64,000 nucleotides of DNA from an uncultured Bacteroides sp. (GTDB taxonomy: Bacteria > Bacteroidota > Bacteroidia > Bacteroidales > Bacteroidaceae). Location: the NCBI GenBank assembly GCA_944321465.1, contig CALULL010000008.1, positions 51,157-115,156 of the forward strand. Direction: 5' to 3'. Position numbers and translations under genes: made by a program. Below the pieces are notes generated by a model. The model was not told where the DNA came from, made no database searches, and was given only the letters and a program-made list of their open reading frames with translations. This document shows positions 35,539 through 44,925 of this stretch, one piece after another. Positions within the stretch are counted from its first letter, which is position 1. The number at the start of each line of letters is the position of its first letter.

Positions 35539-38500
35539 ATGAAAAGAGTTAGAGGAGAGAAGGCGTTGTGGCAACGTGCCGTGCGCTTTCTTGGCATTGT
35601 GGCAATGTGTGTGCTGCTGTCTGTCCTGGGAGGAACGGCTGTGGCACAAGAAGCATCGACGACCGTCCGGGGCACTGTCACTGACGCGGCAGGCGAACCC
35701 CTCATAGGTGCCAGTGTAGTGCCGGAGGGCACGACCGTTGGCGTTATCACCGACATAGACGGCAACTTCGTGCTCAGCGTACCGGCGGGTACGAAGGCCA
35801 TTACCGTGGCCTATATGGGCTTTGTGACCCAGGACGTGCAGCTCGAAGGCCAGCCGACGGGCGACTTGCGCGTGGTGCTGGCCGAGGACTCTCAGATGCT
35901 GGGCGAGGTGGTAGTCACCGCGATGGGCATCAAGAAAGACACCAAGCGGCTGGGCTATGCCGTGAGTACCATCAATGCCGAAGATCTGGTGAAGGCCGGG
36001 GCACCCAATCTGGGCTCGGCCCTCTACGGCAAGGCTCCGGGCATACGCATCAACCAGACGCAAGGTGGTGCGGCTGGCGGCGTGTCCATCAACGTGCGTG
36101 GCTTGACTTCCATTACGGGCAACAACCAGCCCATCATCATCCTGGACGGTGTGCCTATCCGCAACGGCAACACGGGCGACTCGTCGGACTTCTCCGAGTT
36201 TGGCAACGACGGGCGTGTACGTTCCAACGGCATCGTGGACATCAATCCCGAGGACATCGAGAGCATTACCATCCTGAAGGGGGCTTCGGCCACGGCCCTC
36301 TATGGCTCGGAGGCGGCCAACGGAGCGGTGGTCATCACCAGCAAGCGTGCTTCGGAAGGCAAACTGACGGTGGACTTCACCGCGCAGGTGGCGGCCAACG
36401 TGCCCGCCTATCTGCCTAAGGTGCAGTCGGTCTACGGTCCGGGCCGCTACAACATAGACTACAGCGACTACGAGAAGCAGACGGGTGGCTTCTATCAGCG
36501 CACGTGGAACGGGCAGACCTACAAGAGCCTCTACAGCACCACGCAGTCGTTCGGTCCTCGCTACGACGGGTCCCCCGTGCTCTACTGGGACGGCAAGGTG
36601 CGCCCCTATGTGGCGCAGACCGACAATCCCTGGAAAGAACTCTTCCGCACGGGCTGGGACCAAACCTACACGGTGGCCATATCGCAGGGCACCGAGGTGA
36701 CGAGCAACCGCTTCTCGTATACCTATATGAACGAAGTGCCCAACGCCTTGACGGGCAGCTTCAGCAAACACAACTTCAAGCTGACGGGCATGTACAAGCT
36801 GTTCGAACCGCTGACGATAGAGTACTCGCTGAACTACATCGTGCAGAGTGTGGAGAACCGTGCGCAGACATCGCTCAACCTCTATGGCAGCTTCAGCAAC
36901 GCCTTCTCCACGTTTCTTGACATACCTTATCTGCGCCGCACCTACGTCACCAGTCTGGGCTACAAGAACACCTTCGTGGGTGGCGATGCAACCCTGACTC
37001 CCGACGAGTCCTGGGCTTACAATCCGAACTACCTTACGGGCGTGCGCGACATGCTTTGGAACATGTATCACCAGCACAGCGAGGAGACCGAGAACCGGCT
37101 GATAGGCATGGTGCGGCCCACTTGGCAAATCACCGACTGGCTGAACCTGCGTGCCCAAGTGTCGACCGACCTCACCGACGTGAAACAGACCCTGAGCAAG
37201 GAAACGGAGCGTCCCAACGCCCTCTACGACCCGTCGGGCAGCTTCGAGGCCATCAACCGCCGCTACGACATTGTGTATGGTGACGTGATGCTCAACTTCA
37301 ACTACGCCATCCGTCGTTTCGGCATAGCGGCCACGGCGGGGTGGACAGGACGCTACGAGAACATGTTCAACATCCGCGTGGGCACCAACGGAGGACTGGC
37401 TACCGAGAACTGGTTCGACCTGAACGCCAGCCGCTATACCCCCACCACGACCCTACAACGCATGGAGTTGCTCAAGACCGGCTACATGGGCACGCTGAGC
37501 CTGAGCTGGGACGACTACCTCTTTCTGGAACTGACGGGGCGGCAGGAACGCTCCTCCACGCTGAAGGACCAAAGCTTCTTTTATCCTTCGGGCAACCTGA
37601 GCTGGATGTTCACCGAGGCCCTGCACATGCCCTCGTGGTGGAACTGGGGAAAACTGCGCCTGTCGTATGGCGTAGTAGGCAACGCTCCCGAGACCTACGT
37701 CGCCAACATCGTCTACGAGCAAGGCTCTGACAACGGCTTTACTTGGAACACCATCCCCGCTTCGCTTGGCAACGCGCACATACGCCCCGAGAAGAAGTAT
37801 GAGTATGAGATAGGCTTGGAGAGCCGCTTCTTGAACAACCGCGTGGGCTTCGACATCTCCTATTACAACAACCGTGTGAAAGACCAGATATTGTCCACTC
37901 CCCAGCCGTGGAGCTCGGGAGCGCAGTACGTGCTGATGAATGTCGGCGAAGTGGCCAATCAGGGTTGGGACGTGTCGCTGTCGGCCACCCCGGTACAGAC
38001 GCGTGACTTCCGCTGGGACGTGACGGCTACCTACGGCGTGTACAAAAACAAGGTGGTCCGGCTGGCCGAGGGAGTGCCCTACCTGGAGATTTCCAGCCTG
38101 GGCGGCAGCGGCGTGCAGATCCGTGCCGTGGAGGGACAGCCGATGGGCGACATCTACGCCGCCGTTCCTCAGACAGATGCCAACGGCAACTACCTTGTCT
38201 CGGATAACGGCCTTTACCTCAACCAGAGCGACCTGCAGAAGGTGGGCAACATCAACCCCAAGGGCACGGGAGGCTTCTTCAACACCTTTACCTGGAAGGA
38301 CCTGAGCCTTGACGTTGCCATCGACTTCCGCATAGGAGGAGATGTGGTCAACGAGATGAACCAGTACGCCACGGGCTTAGGTCTGACACCCGAGTCGTTG
38401 CAGTATCGCGACACCGAGAGCGGAGGTCTGTCCTATTACTACCCGGGGGACAACAACGCGTCGGGCGTGCCTGTGCGGGTCGACCCTTCCACTGTGGCCG

Positions 38501-38913
38501 GTCCCAACGGAGAAGTCATCTACCACGACGGCATAATACTGCCCGGCATCGTGGCCTCGACCGGCCTGCCCAACGACCGCATCATCCCCGCCGCCTACTA
38601 CTACAACCAGACCTACAACTGGGGCACGGCTGCCGAGCAGCTCACCTACCGCCACTCGGTGTTCGACAACTCCTATGTCAAGCTGCGCGAACTCACCCTG
38701 AGCTACCAGTTCCCCAAGCAGGTGGCAGCCAAGATGGGCATGACGCGTTTCAGTGTATCGGTCTATGGCCGCAACCTCTTTTATTTCTACAAGGCGTTGA
38801 AGAACTACGACCCCGAGTCTTCGGTCGGCACTTCCTGGGCCAACCAGGCTGTAGTGGGAAACTCCACAGCCTCGACCCGGAGCTTCGGACTGACGTTGCG
38901 TGCCAGCTTCTGA
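35539..38913 (+). CDS. SusC/RagA-family TonB-dependent outer-membrane transporter
   Basis: The 1124-residue protein imports a nutrient bound by its SusD partner. The start at 35539 gives a signal peptide ending GTAVAQEA; ATG at 35440 is an alternative but adds a hydrophilic leader. A carboxypeptidase-regulatory-like domain follows (VRGTVTDAAGEPLIGASV, with GVITDIDGNFVLSVP), then LGEVVVTAMGIKK (start of the plug), the plug with NVRGLTSITGNNQPIIILDG, and a long beta-barrel ending FGLTLRASF. No STN signalling domain is present. No glycoside hydrolase lies nearby, so the substrate is open. Confidence 0.95.
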   Translation: MKRVRGEKALWQRAVRFLGIVAMCVLLSVLGGTAVAQEASTTVRGTVTDAAGEPLIGASVVPEGTTVGVITDIDGNFVLSVPAGTKAITVAYMGFVTQDVQLEGQPTGDLRVVLAEDSQMLGEVVVTAMGIKKDTKRLGYAVSTINAEDLVKAGAPNLGSALYGKAPGIRINQTQGGAAGGVSINVRGLTSITGNNQPIIILDGVPIRNGNTGDSSDFSEFGNDGRVRSNGIVDINPEDIESITILKGASATALYGSEAANGAVVITSKRASEGKLTVDFTAQVAANVPAYLPKVQSVYGPGRYNIDYSDYEKQTGGFYQRTWNGQTYKSLYSTTQSFGPRYDGSPVLYWDGKVRPYVAQTDNPWKELFRTGWDQTYTVAISQGTEVTSNRFSYTYMNEVPNALTGSFSKHNFKLTGMYKLFEPLTIEYSLNYIVQSVENRAQTSLNLYGSFSNAFSTFLDIPYLRRTYVTSLGYKNTFVGGDATLTPDESWAYNPNYLTGVRDMLWNMYHQHSEETENRLIGMVRPTWQITDWLNLRAQVSTDLTDVKQTLSKETERPNALYDPSGSFEAINRRYDIVYGDVMLNFNYAIRRFGIAATAGWTGRYENMFNIRVGTNGGLATENWFDLNASRYTPTTTLQRMELLKTGYMGTLSLSWDDYLFLELTGRQERSSTLKDQSFFYPSGNLSWMFTEALHMPSWWNWGKLRLSYGVVGNAPETYVANIVYEQGSDNGFTWNTIPASLGNAHIRPEKKYEYEIGLESRFLNNRVGFDISYYNNRVKDQILSTPQPWSSGAQYVLMNVGEVANQGWDVSLSATPVQTRDFRWDVTATYGVYKNKVVRLAEGVPYLEISSLGGSGVQIRAVEGQPMGDIYAAVPQTDANGNYLVSDNGLYLNQSDLQKVGNINPKGTGGFFNTFTWKDLSLDVAIDFRIGGDVVNEMNQYATGLGLTPESLQYRDTESGGLSYYYPGDNNASGVPVRVDPSTVAGPNGEVIYHDGIILPGIVASTGLPNDRIIPAAYYYNQTYNWGTAAEQLTYRHSVFDNSYVKLRELTLSYQFPKQVAAKMGMTRFSVSVYGRNLFYFYKALKNYDPESSVGTSWANQAVVGNSTASTRSFGLTLRASF

Positions 38914-38957
38914 GCCGCCCTTCACCGCATACCAACATCCTTACATAAGACACGACA

Positions 38958-40676
38958 ATGAAAACGACAACCAAGCATATCCGCAAGACGGCCAAAGGCC
39001 ACAGGCACTCCCTGACCGCCTTCTGTCTGGCCGCCGCCCTCCTGACAGGCGTTGCGGCCTGCACCGAGGAAGACTTCGACAGCAAGTACGAGGACCCCTC
39101 GAAAGTGAGCAGCGTCACCATCAGCAACCTCATGGTAGGTGTGTTCCAGAAGTGCAAGGTCTACGACACCTACGAGTACAACCGCTTCTTCGGCTTCGAC
39201 TCCCAGTTCGTGGGCAAGTATGCCCAGACCTTCGGTTACCTGCGCTCCAGCGACATGTACGTGCCCGGCTACCAGCCCTACATAGACGAGCAGTGGAACA
39301 ACGCCTATTCCGCCCTGGCGCAGTACCGCATGCTCGACTCCCTCTACAACGCCGAGGCCCCCGGGCAGCAAGAACAGGACGAAGCCTTCCGGCTGGCCGC
39401 CCAGGTGCAGCTCTACGATTACTTCTCGGCCACGGTAGATGTCTTTGGCGACATGCCCTTCAGCGGGGCCGGCAAGCTGCCCATAACGAACAACGTGGCG
39501 CAGTCTTACGCCCGCTACGACCAGGCCGAGGACATCTACCGCACCATACTTGCCGACCTGGGCACGGCAGCCGAACGCTTCCCCCAGGTGGTGTCGCCGC
39601 GCGGCTTCAGCACCCAGGACTACATCAACGGCGGCGACCTCGACAAGTGGACACGCTACGCCAACTCGCTACGCCTGCGCCTGGCCCTGCGCGTCTCTTC
39701 CCAAGGACCCTTGCAGGAAGAGGGGCGTGCCATCGTGCGGCAGATACTGAACAATCCCGCCGACTACCCCCTCATCGAGGAGCAGGCACACAACGTCTAC
39801 ATTACCAACCAGAAGTCGGGCCAGCTCAACTTCACAGCAGGAAGCGGCCTGGGCGACTATGTGGAGAACCGCCGTGCCTCGGGAGCCGTCATCGACCGCA
39901 TGTTGAGCCACGGCAACTACGACATGGAGAGCGGCGACGCGCTTAGCGGCACCTACGTGGAGGGCATCGACGACCCCCGCGTGCTGCTCTACTACAATCC
40001 CGTGAGCATCCTTAACCGCGTCACCGGCCAGACCGACACCGGCCGCTACCTGGGCACCGACCTGGAGGAGACCGACGAGAACTCCGAATACTACAGCTCG
40101 CAAGCCTACGACGACCTGGGCAACACCGGCTTCTCGCAGATCACCCAGCAAGGTTTCTTCTGGGAGAACGATGCCTTCGACATGCTCATCCTCTCCTCGC
40201 CCGAGGTCCATTTCCTCAAGGCCGAAGCCTACGCTATGGGCTACGGCGTGGCCCAGGACCTGGCCCGCGCCGAGCAGGAGTTCAAGACCGCCGTCTCCCA
40301 GTCCATCCGCCTGTGGTACTATTATGACTCCATCAGCACGGGCGAGAACGCAGGCCGCCATGCCGTCCCCGCCGACGAGGCGATAGCCGCCTTTGCCGAC
40401 GCACGCTGGAACAGCCCCGCCTACACCGACAAGCTCGATGCCATCATCACCCAGAAGTGGCTGCACTTCGGCTTCCTCTCCAGTCGTGAGGCTTGGGCCG
40501 ACATCCGCCGCACGGGGTATCCCTCGGGCCTCGTCTACCCCGAGGTGTCGGGCACCGTCCCCAACGTCCCCGACCGTTGGCGTTACCCCACCACCGAGGT
40601 GAACTACAATCCCTACTACGACGACGTGCAGGCCGCCGACACCTACTACGACAAGCTCTTCTGGGCCAAGCCCTGA
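38958..40676 (+). CDS. SusD/RagB-family nutrient-binding lipoprotein
   Basis: The 572-residue protein has a lipoprotein signal with GVAACTEEDFDS, whose acidic run fits export to the cell surface. The helical body matches the SusD-like group 2, with QVQLYDYFSATVDVFGDMPF (a VDVFGDMP motif) and DKWTRYANSLRLRLALRVS. It caps the SusC transporter encoded 44 bases upstream and binds the substrate before import. Confidence 0.92.
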   Translation: MKTTTKHIRKTAKGHRHSLTAFCLAAALLTGVAACTEEDFDSKYEDPSKVSSVTISNLMVGVFQKCKVYDTYEYNRFFGFDSQFVGKYAQTFGYLRSSDMYVPGYQPYIDEQWNNAYSALAQYRMLDSLYNAEAPGQQEQDEAFRLAAQVQLYDYFSATVDVFGDMPFSGAGKLPITNNVAQSYARYDQAEDIYRTILADLGTAAERFPQVVSPRGFSTQDYINGGDLDKWTRYANSLRLRLALRVSSQGPLQEEGRAIVRQILNNPADYPLIEEQAHNVYITNQKSGQLNFTAGSGLGDYVENRRASGAVIDRMLSHGNYDMESGDALSGTYVEGIDDPRVLLYYNPVSILNRVTGQTDTGRYLGTDLEETDENSEYYSSQAYDDLGNTGFSQITQQGFFWENDAFDMLILSSPEVHFLKAEAYAMGYGVAQDLARAEQEFKTAVSQSIRLWYYYDSISTGENAGRHAVPADEAIAAFADARWNSPAYTDKLDAIITQKWLHFGFLSSREAWADIRRTGYPSGLVYPEVSGTVPNVPDRWRYPTTEVNYNPYYDDVQAADTYYDKLFWAKP

Positions 40677-40683
40677 TGCCCTC

Positions 40684-40703
40684 CCCGGCCTCCCGAGGCC
40701 GGG
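40684..40703 (+). terminator. Hairpin after susD
   Basis: CCCGGCCT pairs with AGGCCGGG over a 4-base loop, 8 bases after the susD stop. There is no T-run, so it may be an RNA-stability or weak termination hairpin. Confidence 0.45.
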
Positions 40704-40724
40704 CAAACGCCTGCCTTTCAGCCC

Positions 40725-40825
40725 CGAGGCGCACACCTGTGCCCGCCCGCTGGCTCACCTTTGCCCCCTGCCGGGCACAGGACAGCCCGTCGGCGGGCAC
40801 AGGTGCGCTTGCTCCCCGCCTCTCC
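40725..40825. repeat. 22-bp-period repeat array, locus H
   Basis: Cores GCACACC (40731), GCTCACC (40753), GCACAGG (40775) and GCACAGG (40797) are each 22 bases apart, order CC, CC, GG, GG. A decayed in-register unit (GCCTGCC) precedes at 40709. The array lies between susD and the TPR/AraC regulator. Confidence 0.8.
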
Positions 40826-40909
40826 CCGTCCCTCCCCGCAGGGCAGGGGACATGCCGGGCGCGACGCATTTTTCTGCCCTCCGTGTGCCGTTGTCTGCCA
40901 AAAGACCGC

Positions 40910-40917
40910 TACCTTTG
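40910..40917 (+). promoter_or_regulatory. -7 box for the TPR/AraC regulator gene
   Basis: TACCTTTG matches TAnnTTTG, 52 bases upstream of the start. It sits in 22-base register with repeat locus H, five periods on. Confidence 0.6.
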
Positions 40918-40969
40918 CCCGGCGTAGAGGGTGGCTGCCGTCCGTCCCCTGCCAAACCTGTTGCTGCCC

Positions 40970-42706
40970 ATGAAATACTTCCGATGCCTCCTATTGTGTG
41001 CACTCCTGCTGTTGCCTTGCTCCGCCGCCCTAGCTTCCGGAGGGCAGGAGATGCTGGACTATGACCGCCTGGCCTCTTGGCCCATCAGCCGCCTCTACGC
41101 CGACGGCAACCGCCAGCTGGAACAGGACCATGTGGACACAGCTATGGGCTACTACGTGGTGCTGGTGGGAAAGTACGACCCCTACATCAGCCGTACCGAT
41201 AAGGAACTGTGTGCCACGGCTTGCGCCACGTTGGGCGAAATCTTCTATGCCCGCGAGCATTACCAACAGGCCTTCGATTTCTACTTCAAGGGTCTTCGCA
41301 TCTGCGAGGAGAACGGCTTCGACCACCTTCTTGCCCGCCTGCACAAGGACATAGGCAACATCTATAGCGTCTACAGCGACGGCGAGCAGGCCATCAAAAG
41401 CTACAACACCGGCCTGGGCTATGCCCGTCGGCTGGGGCAGGATGACATGGAAGTCAAGTTGCTGATAAACCTCGTGGCGATATACTGCTTCAACAACCGG
41501 CTCGACGAGGCCCGGCAGTGCTACGACGAAATGCTGCGCTTCCGGGAGCAGGACTCGCTTGTGGCCTACTTCGCTTACCAGAACCGGGCACTTATCTACG
41601 CCTACAGCGACGATTATGCCCGTGCGGCAGAGTGTTTTGCCCGTGCGGCCCGGTGTGCCGACAGCTTGCGTCTGCCGCCCGAGTATGTGGCTTCGGTGAA
41701 CGGGGAGCTGGCTCACATGTACGAGGAGATGGGGCAGGCCGACTCGGCTTTGCGCTATTACCGCCTTAATAGCGACTACACACGTCGGCACGGGCTGGGG
41801 CACCTGCTGGTTAACAACCTGCGCGGGCTTGCAGGTGTGTATGAGTCGCTTGGCCAGACCTCGTTGGCCAAGCACTACCGTTACAGCTATCTGGTCTTGG
41901 CCGACTCCTTGCTGGGGGCCGATGCGCTGAACAAGATGAAGAACGGCCTGTTCCTCTACGAACTGGACCGCAACTACCGGCACATAACTTCGCTCACCGA
42001 GGAACGTGCGGCCAACGTCGGGCAGATACGCCGCCAGCGCGTCACGTTGTTGGCTACTGTAGCCTGCCTCTTGGTGTTTGCTGCGTTGCTGGTTTGGGTG
42101 TGGCGGCAGAAGAACAGGCTGCACGCTGCCTACGAGGCCCTGTTCAAGCGCAATGGCGAGATAGTGCGTTCCGAAGAAGCCTATAAGCAGGAGCGGACCT
42201 CGTACCTGAACCGCATAGCCGAACTGGAGGGAACCGTCTCCCGACTTACGCCCGGTGATGGGCGGGAACAGCCTGTCGGGACCGTTTCCGAAGCCCCCGA
42301 CAAGACCCGCAGGCAACTCCTTGACGACACACGGCGCGAGGAACTGCTGAAGCGCATCGCCTATGTCATGGAAGAGACGAAAGACTTCTGCCGACAGGAC
42401 TTCTCGCTCGACACGCTGGCCGGGCTGGTGGAGTCGAACAGCCGCTATGTGTCGCAAGTCATCAACGACACCTACGGCAAGAATTTCCGCGCCTACCTCA
42501 ACGAGTATCGCATACGCGAAGCCCGCCTGCGCCTGATGGACACCGCCGCCTACGGGCACTACACCATCAAGGCCATTGCCGAAAGCGTAGGTTACAAGTC
42601 GCACACCAACTTCATCAACATCTTTAAGGACATTACCGGCATCACACCCTCTATCTATCAGCGGATAGCCAAGGAACAGGCTGCTGGCGGCGGGGAGGCT
42701 CGCTAA
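40970..42706 (+). CDS. Membrane-tethered TPR sensor with AraC-type DNA-binding domain
   Basis: The 578-residue protein begins with a signal peptide (MKYFRCLLLCALLLLPCSA); the start at 40970 was chosen for this. About ten TPR-like helical pairs follow (about 45-340; for example LGEIFYAREHYQQAFDFYFK). One membrane helix (about 360-380, TLLATVACLLVFAALLVWVW) is followed by a coiled coil and a C-terminal AraC/XylS helix-turn-helix with FSLDTLAGLVESNSRYVSQ and AIAESVGYKSHTNF. The layout puts the TPRs in the periplasm and the DNA-binding domain in the cytoplasm, one-component regulation. It probably controls the adjacent susCD or the exported protein downstream. Confidence 0.85.
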   Translation: MKYFRCLLLCALLLLPCSAALASGGQEMLDYDRLASWPISRLYADGNRQLEQDHVDTAMGYYVVLVGKYDPYISRTDKELCATACATLGEIFYAREHYQQAFDFYFKGLRICEENGFDHLLARLHKDIGNIYSVYSDGEQAIKSYNTGLGYARRLGQDDMEVKLLINLVAIYCFNNRLDEARQCYDEMLRFREQDSLVAYFAYQNRALIYAYSDDYARAAECFARAARCADSLRLPPEYVASVNGELAHMYEEMGQADSALRYYRLNSDYTRRHGLGHLLVNNLRGLAGVYESLGQTSLAKHYRYSYLVLADSLLGADALNKMKNGLFLYELDRNYRHITSLTEERAANVGQIRRQRVTLLATVACLLVFAALLVWVWRQKNRLHAAYEALFKRNGEIVRSEEAYKQERTSYLNRIAELEGTVSRLTPGDGREQPVGTVSEAPDKTRRQLLDDTRREELLKRIAYVMEETKDFCRQDFSLDTLAGLVESNSRYVSQVINDTYGKNFRAYLNEYRIREARLRLMDTAAYGHYTIKAIAESVGYKSHTNFINIFKDITGITPSIYQRIAKEQAAGGGEAR

Positions 42707-42729
42707 TTCGCGAATAAGCGACAACTGCG

Positions 42730-42761
42730 TTTGCAAAAGCCCCCGCAACCGCTTAGTTTTG
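42730..42761 (+). promoter_or_regulatory. Promoter for the gene at 42868
   Basis: TTTG (42730-42733) and TAGTTTTG (42754-42761) are separated by 20 bases, close to the Bacteroidales consensus spacing. The start codon is 106 bases downstream. Confidence 0.7.
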
Positions 42762-42867
42762 TGCCGTCGATAGCAGACAGGTATGTGTCTGCACGGCCTC
42801 CGCCCTTCTGCCGGCGAAAGGGGCGGTTGCAAAGCACCTTATTGTTCTATACTAAAAAAGAAACGTT

Positions 42868-44778
42868 ATGACACCGAAAACTCTACTATTCGTTGCTGGC
42901 ATGTTCTGCTTCGGGACGGCCTGTGCTCAAACTCCCAAACTGGCTTTGCAGCTAAAGCCGATGTTCGACGACAACGGCAAGATGTTGGAAACGGTCACTG
43001 CCTCTGCCTCGCACGCTGAGGGGCTTCGTATGCCTCGGACACGGAGTGGCGAGACGACGCTGAGGCTGGACAGCGTTGTCGGGTTCGATACCGACGGCCA
43101 GAAGCAGACTCTGCAATACTTCACGTACAACGAAGGCGGCGCACTGCTGCACAGAACCAATTCTTACTACAACTCCCTGTCCGACGGATGGGACGTAGCC
43201 GAGGAATACTACTACAAGTACTCCACCGAGGGCTACCTGCTTGAGGAGACGATGACAGCCTCCGGTTGGGGTACCCGTAGCGAGTATGGCTACGACGACC
43301 AGGGACAACGCATCATGCAGGCTTCCTATTCGCTCGATGCCGACGGGACGACGTGGGTTCCGCAGCAGAAAATAGAGTCGGAGTACGACGGCCAAGGCAA
43401 CATTGTGGCCGAAACCTTGTCGTTCTGGAACGGGGACACCTGGCAGCGCGACAGCCGCAACGCCGCCACGTGGGACGAGAAAGGAAGGCAGACCGGGTAT
43501 GAGTCCTACATTTGGAACGGGACAGACTGGACCGGGTCGGGGAAACAGGAGACGGTGTACTACGACGGTCCTGCCCCGGAAGTTTCGGGAGACTTTGGCA
43601 CTAACCGGGTGAGCTACTTGAGCCGTTCGGAGTGGCAAGACGGTGCCTGGCGGATGACGTGGTTCTTCACCAACACCTACGACGACGAGGGATACGTCAT
43701 AGGGCAGTCCCAGAACCACTGGAACGGTAGCAATTTCGGGGGAGACAACGGCAACCTGATGACCTTCCGTAACGAAATAACCTACGACGAGCACCACTCC
43801 GAGGTAAGTGCCACGACGTACAGGTGCGTGAACGACAGCACCCTCTGGATTCAACTTGGCGTAGTGGAGACCGAGTGGGAATACGACGAGGAAGGAAACC
43901 GCGAAGGGCTGGCTGTGAACTATGTGTACTCCTACAGCGAAGACTTCGCCACCCGTACGGACACCGTGATTGGCGAGCAGAAATACTATGGCTACAACGC
44001 CGACGGCCAGCAGACTTGGCTGCTGGAACAGACCCCCGACGCAGAGGGCAGGATGAAGAGCGACTACGAAGAGAAGTACCGCTTCAACGCCGACGGTGCG
44101 CAGACCTACACCGCCTCGTGGTACTTCGATGGCGACGGCCAGCGTCTGCCCAATCTGGAACAGACCCGTACTTACGACGAGCAGGGCAACCAGATTTCGA
44201 TGCTGAGCCGTTCGGGCAGCGGCGAGGCTGTCACACCGCCCGCCGCGCCTGGTGCCGCCTACGACCCTGCTGATGACGAGGGCTGGACGAACCTGACGCG
44301 CTTTGACTACGCCTACGAGGGTAGCACACGCGTCGAGAACCTGGGCTATCGCTGGGAAGGCGGTGCCTGGCTACCAAATATGGGCGAAAGCGTGGAGTAC
44401 GACTTTGCCTGCCCGCTGGAGGAACTGGTAGTTCCCTCGGCTTACGCCGACCCCTATAAGATAGAGGTGATATACACCCTCAACGGCGACGGTGGCGACG
44501 GCTGGCTGACGACCGAGCAACGCTACTACTGGGCCGAACACTCGGCCACGGGCATAGGAGAGGCTTCGCGGGCGGCCTTCGCGGTGACGTTCGAGGACAA
44601 CAAGCTCCTGGTGGAGGGCTGTGCAGACGTGGCCAACTACGTGTACAGTGCCAGCGGCATGTTGGTCTACACCGGCCACGGCAGCAGCGAGGACCTGAGC
44701 CACTTGGCTCCCGGCCTGTACGTGGCCGTGAGCGTGTCCGGGCAGGAACGGATAGTGACCAAGCTGACGATAGACTAA
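42868..44778 (+). CDS. Exported repeat protein with YD-like repeats and T9SS-type C-terminus
   Basis: The 636-residue protein has a signal peptide (GTACAQT) and many short beta repeats of the form YDDQGQR, YDGQGN, YDEEGN, YNADGQQ and YDEQGNQ, each followed by a W-N-G or similar turn, resembling YD/RHS-type repeats. The last 80 residues (AFAVTFEDNKLLVEG, then GLYVAVSVSGQERIVTKLTID) resemble type A sorting domains of the type IX secretion system. It is probably a large surface or secreted beta-structured protein. It has its own promoter and terminator next to the TPR/AraC gene. The function is unknown. Confidence 0.75.
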   Translation: MTPKTLLFVAGMFCFGTACAQTPKLALQLKPMFDDNGKMLETVTASASHAEGLRMPRTRSGETTLRLDSVVGFDTDGQKQTLQYFTYNEGGALLHRTNSYYNSLSDGWDVAEEYYYKYSTEGYLLEETMTASGWGTRSEYGYDDQGQRIMQASYSLDADGTTWVPQQKIESEYDGQGNIVAETLSFWNGDTWQRDSRNAATWDEKGRQTGYESYIWNGTDWTGSGKQETVYYDGPAPEVSGDFGTNRVSYLSRSEWQDGAWRMTWFFTNTYDDEGYVIGQSQNHWNGSNFGGDNGNLMTFRNEITYDEHHSEVSATTYRCVNDSTLWIQLGVVETEWEYDEEGNREGLAVNYVYSYSEDFATRTDTVIGEQKYYGYNADGQQTWLLEQTPDAEGRMKSDYEEKYRFNADGAQTYTASWYFDGDGQRLPNLEQTRTYDEQGNQISMLSRSGSGEAVTPPAAPGAAYDPADDEGWTNLTRFDYAYEGSTRVENLGYRWEGGAWLPNMGESVEYDFACPLEELVVPSAYADPYKIEVIYTLNGDGGDGWLTTEQRYYWAEHSATGIGEASRAAFAVTFEDNKLLVEGCADVANYVYSASGMLVYTGHGSSEDLSHLAPGLYVAVSVSGQERIVTKLTID

Positions 44779-44809
44779 GGCCGTAGCCTCGTGCCGGTCT
44801 TGCAGCCTT

Positions 44810-44848
44810 GCGGGCAGGAAGGGGAAAGGACTTCCTGCCCGCGCTTTT
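44810..44848 (+). terminator. Terminator after the YD-repeat gene
   Basis: GCGGGCAGGAAG (44810-44821) pairs perfectly with 44831-44842 over a 9-base loop and is followed by GCTTTTCC. Confidence 0.75.
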
Positions 44849-44862
44849 CCTGCTCCGTGCTC

Positions 44863-44892
44863 TTGGCTTTCGACTTATTCGCATTACCTTTG
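44863..44892 (+). promoter_or_regulatory. Promoter for the gene at 44926
   Basis: TTG (44863-44865) and TACCTTTG (44885-44892) are separated by exactly 19 bases; the start is 33 bases downstream. Confidence 0.8.
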
Positions 44893-44925
44893 CTACATTA
44901 TTACCAACAAAAACACAGAGTTACT

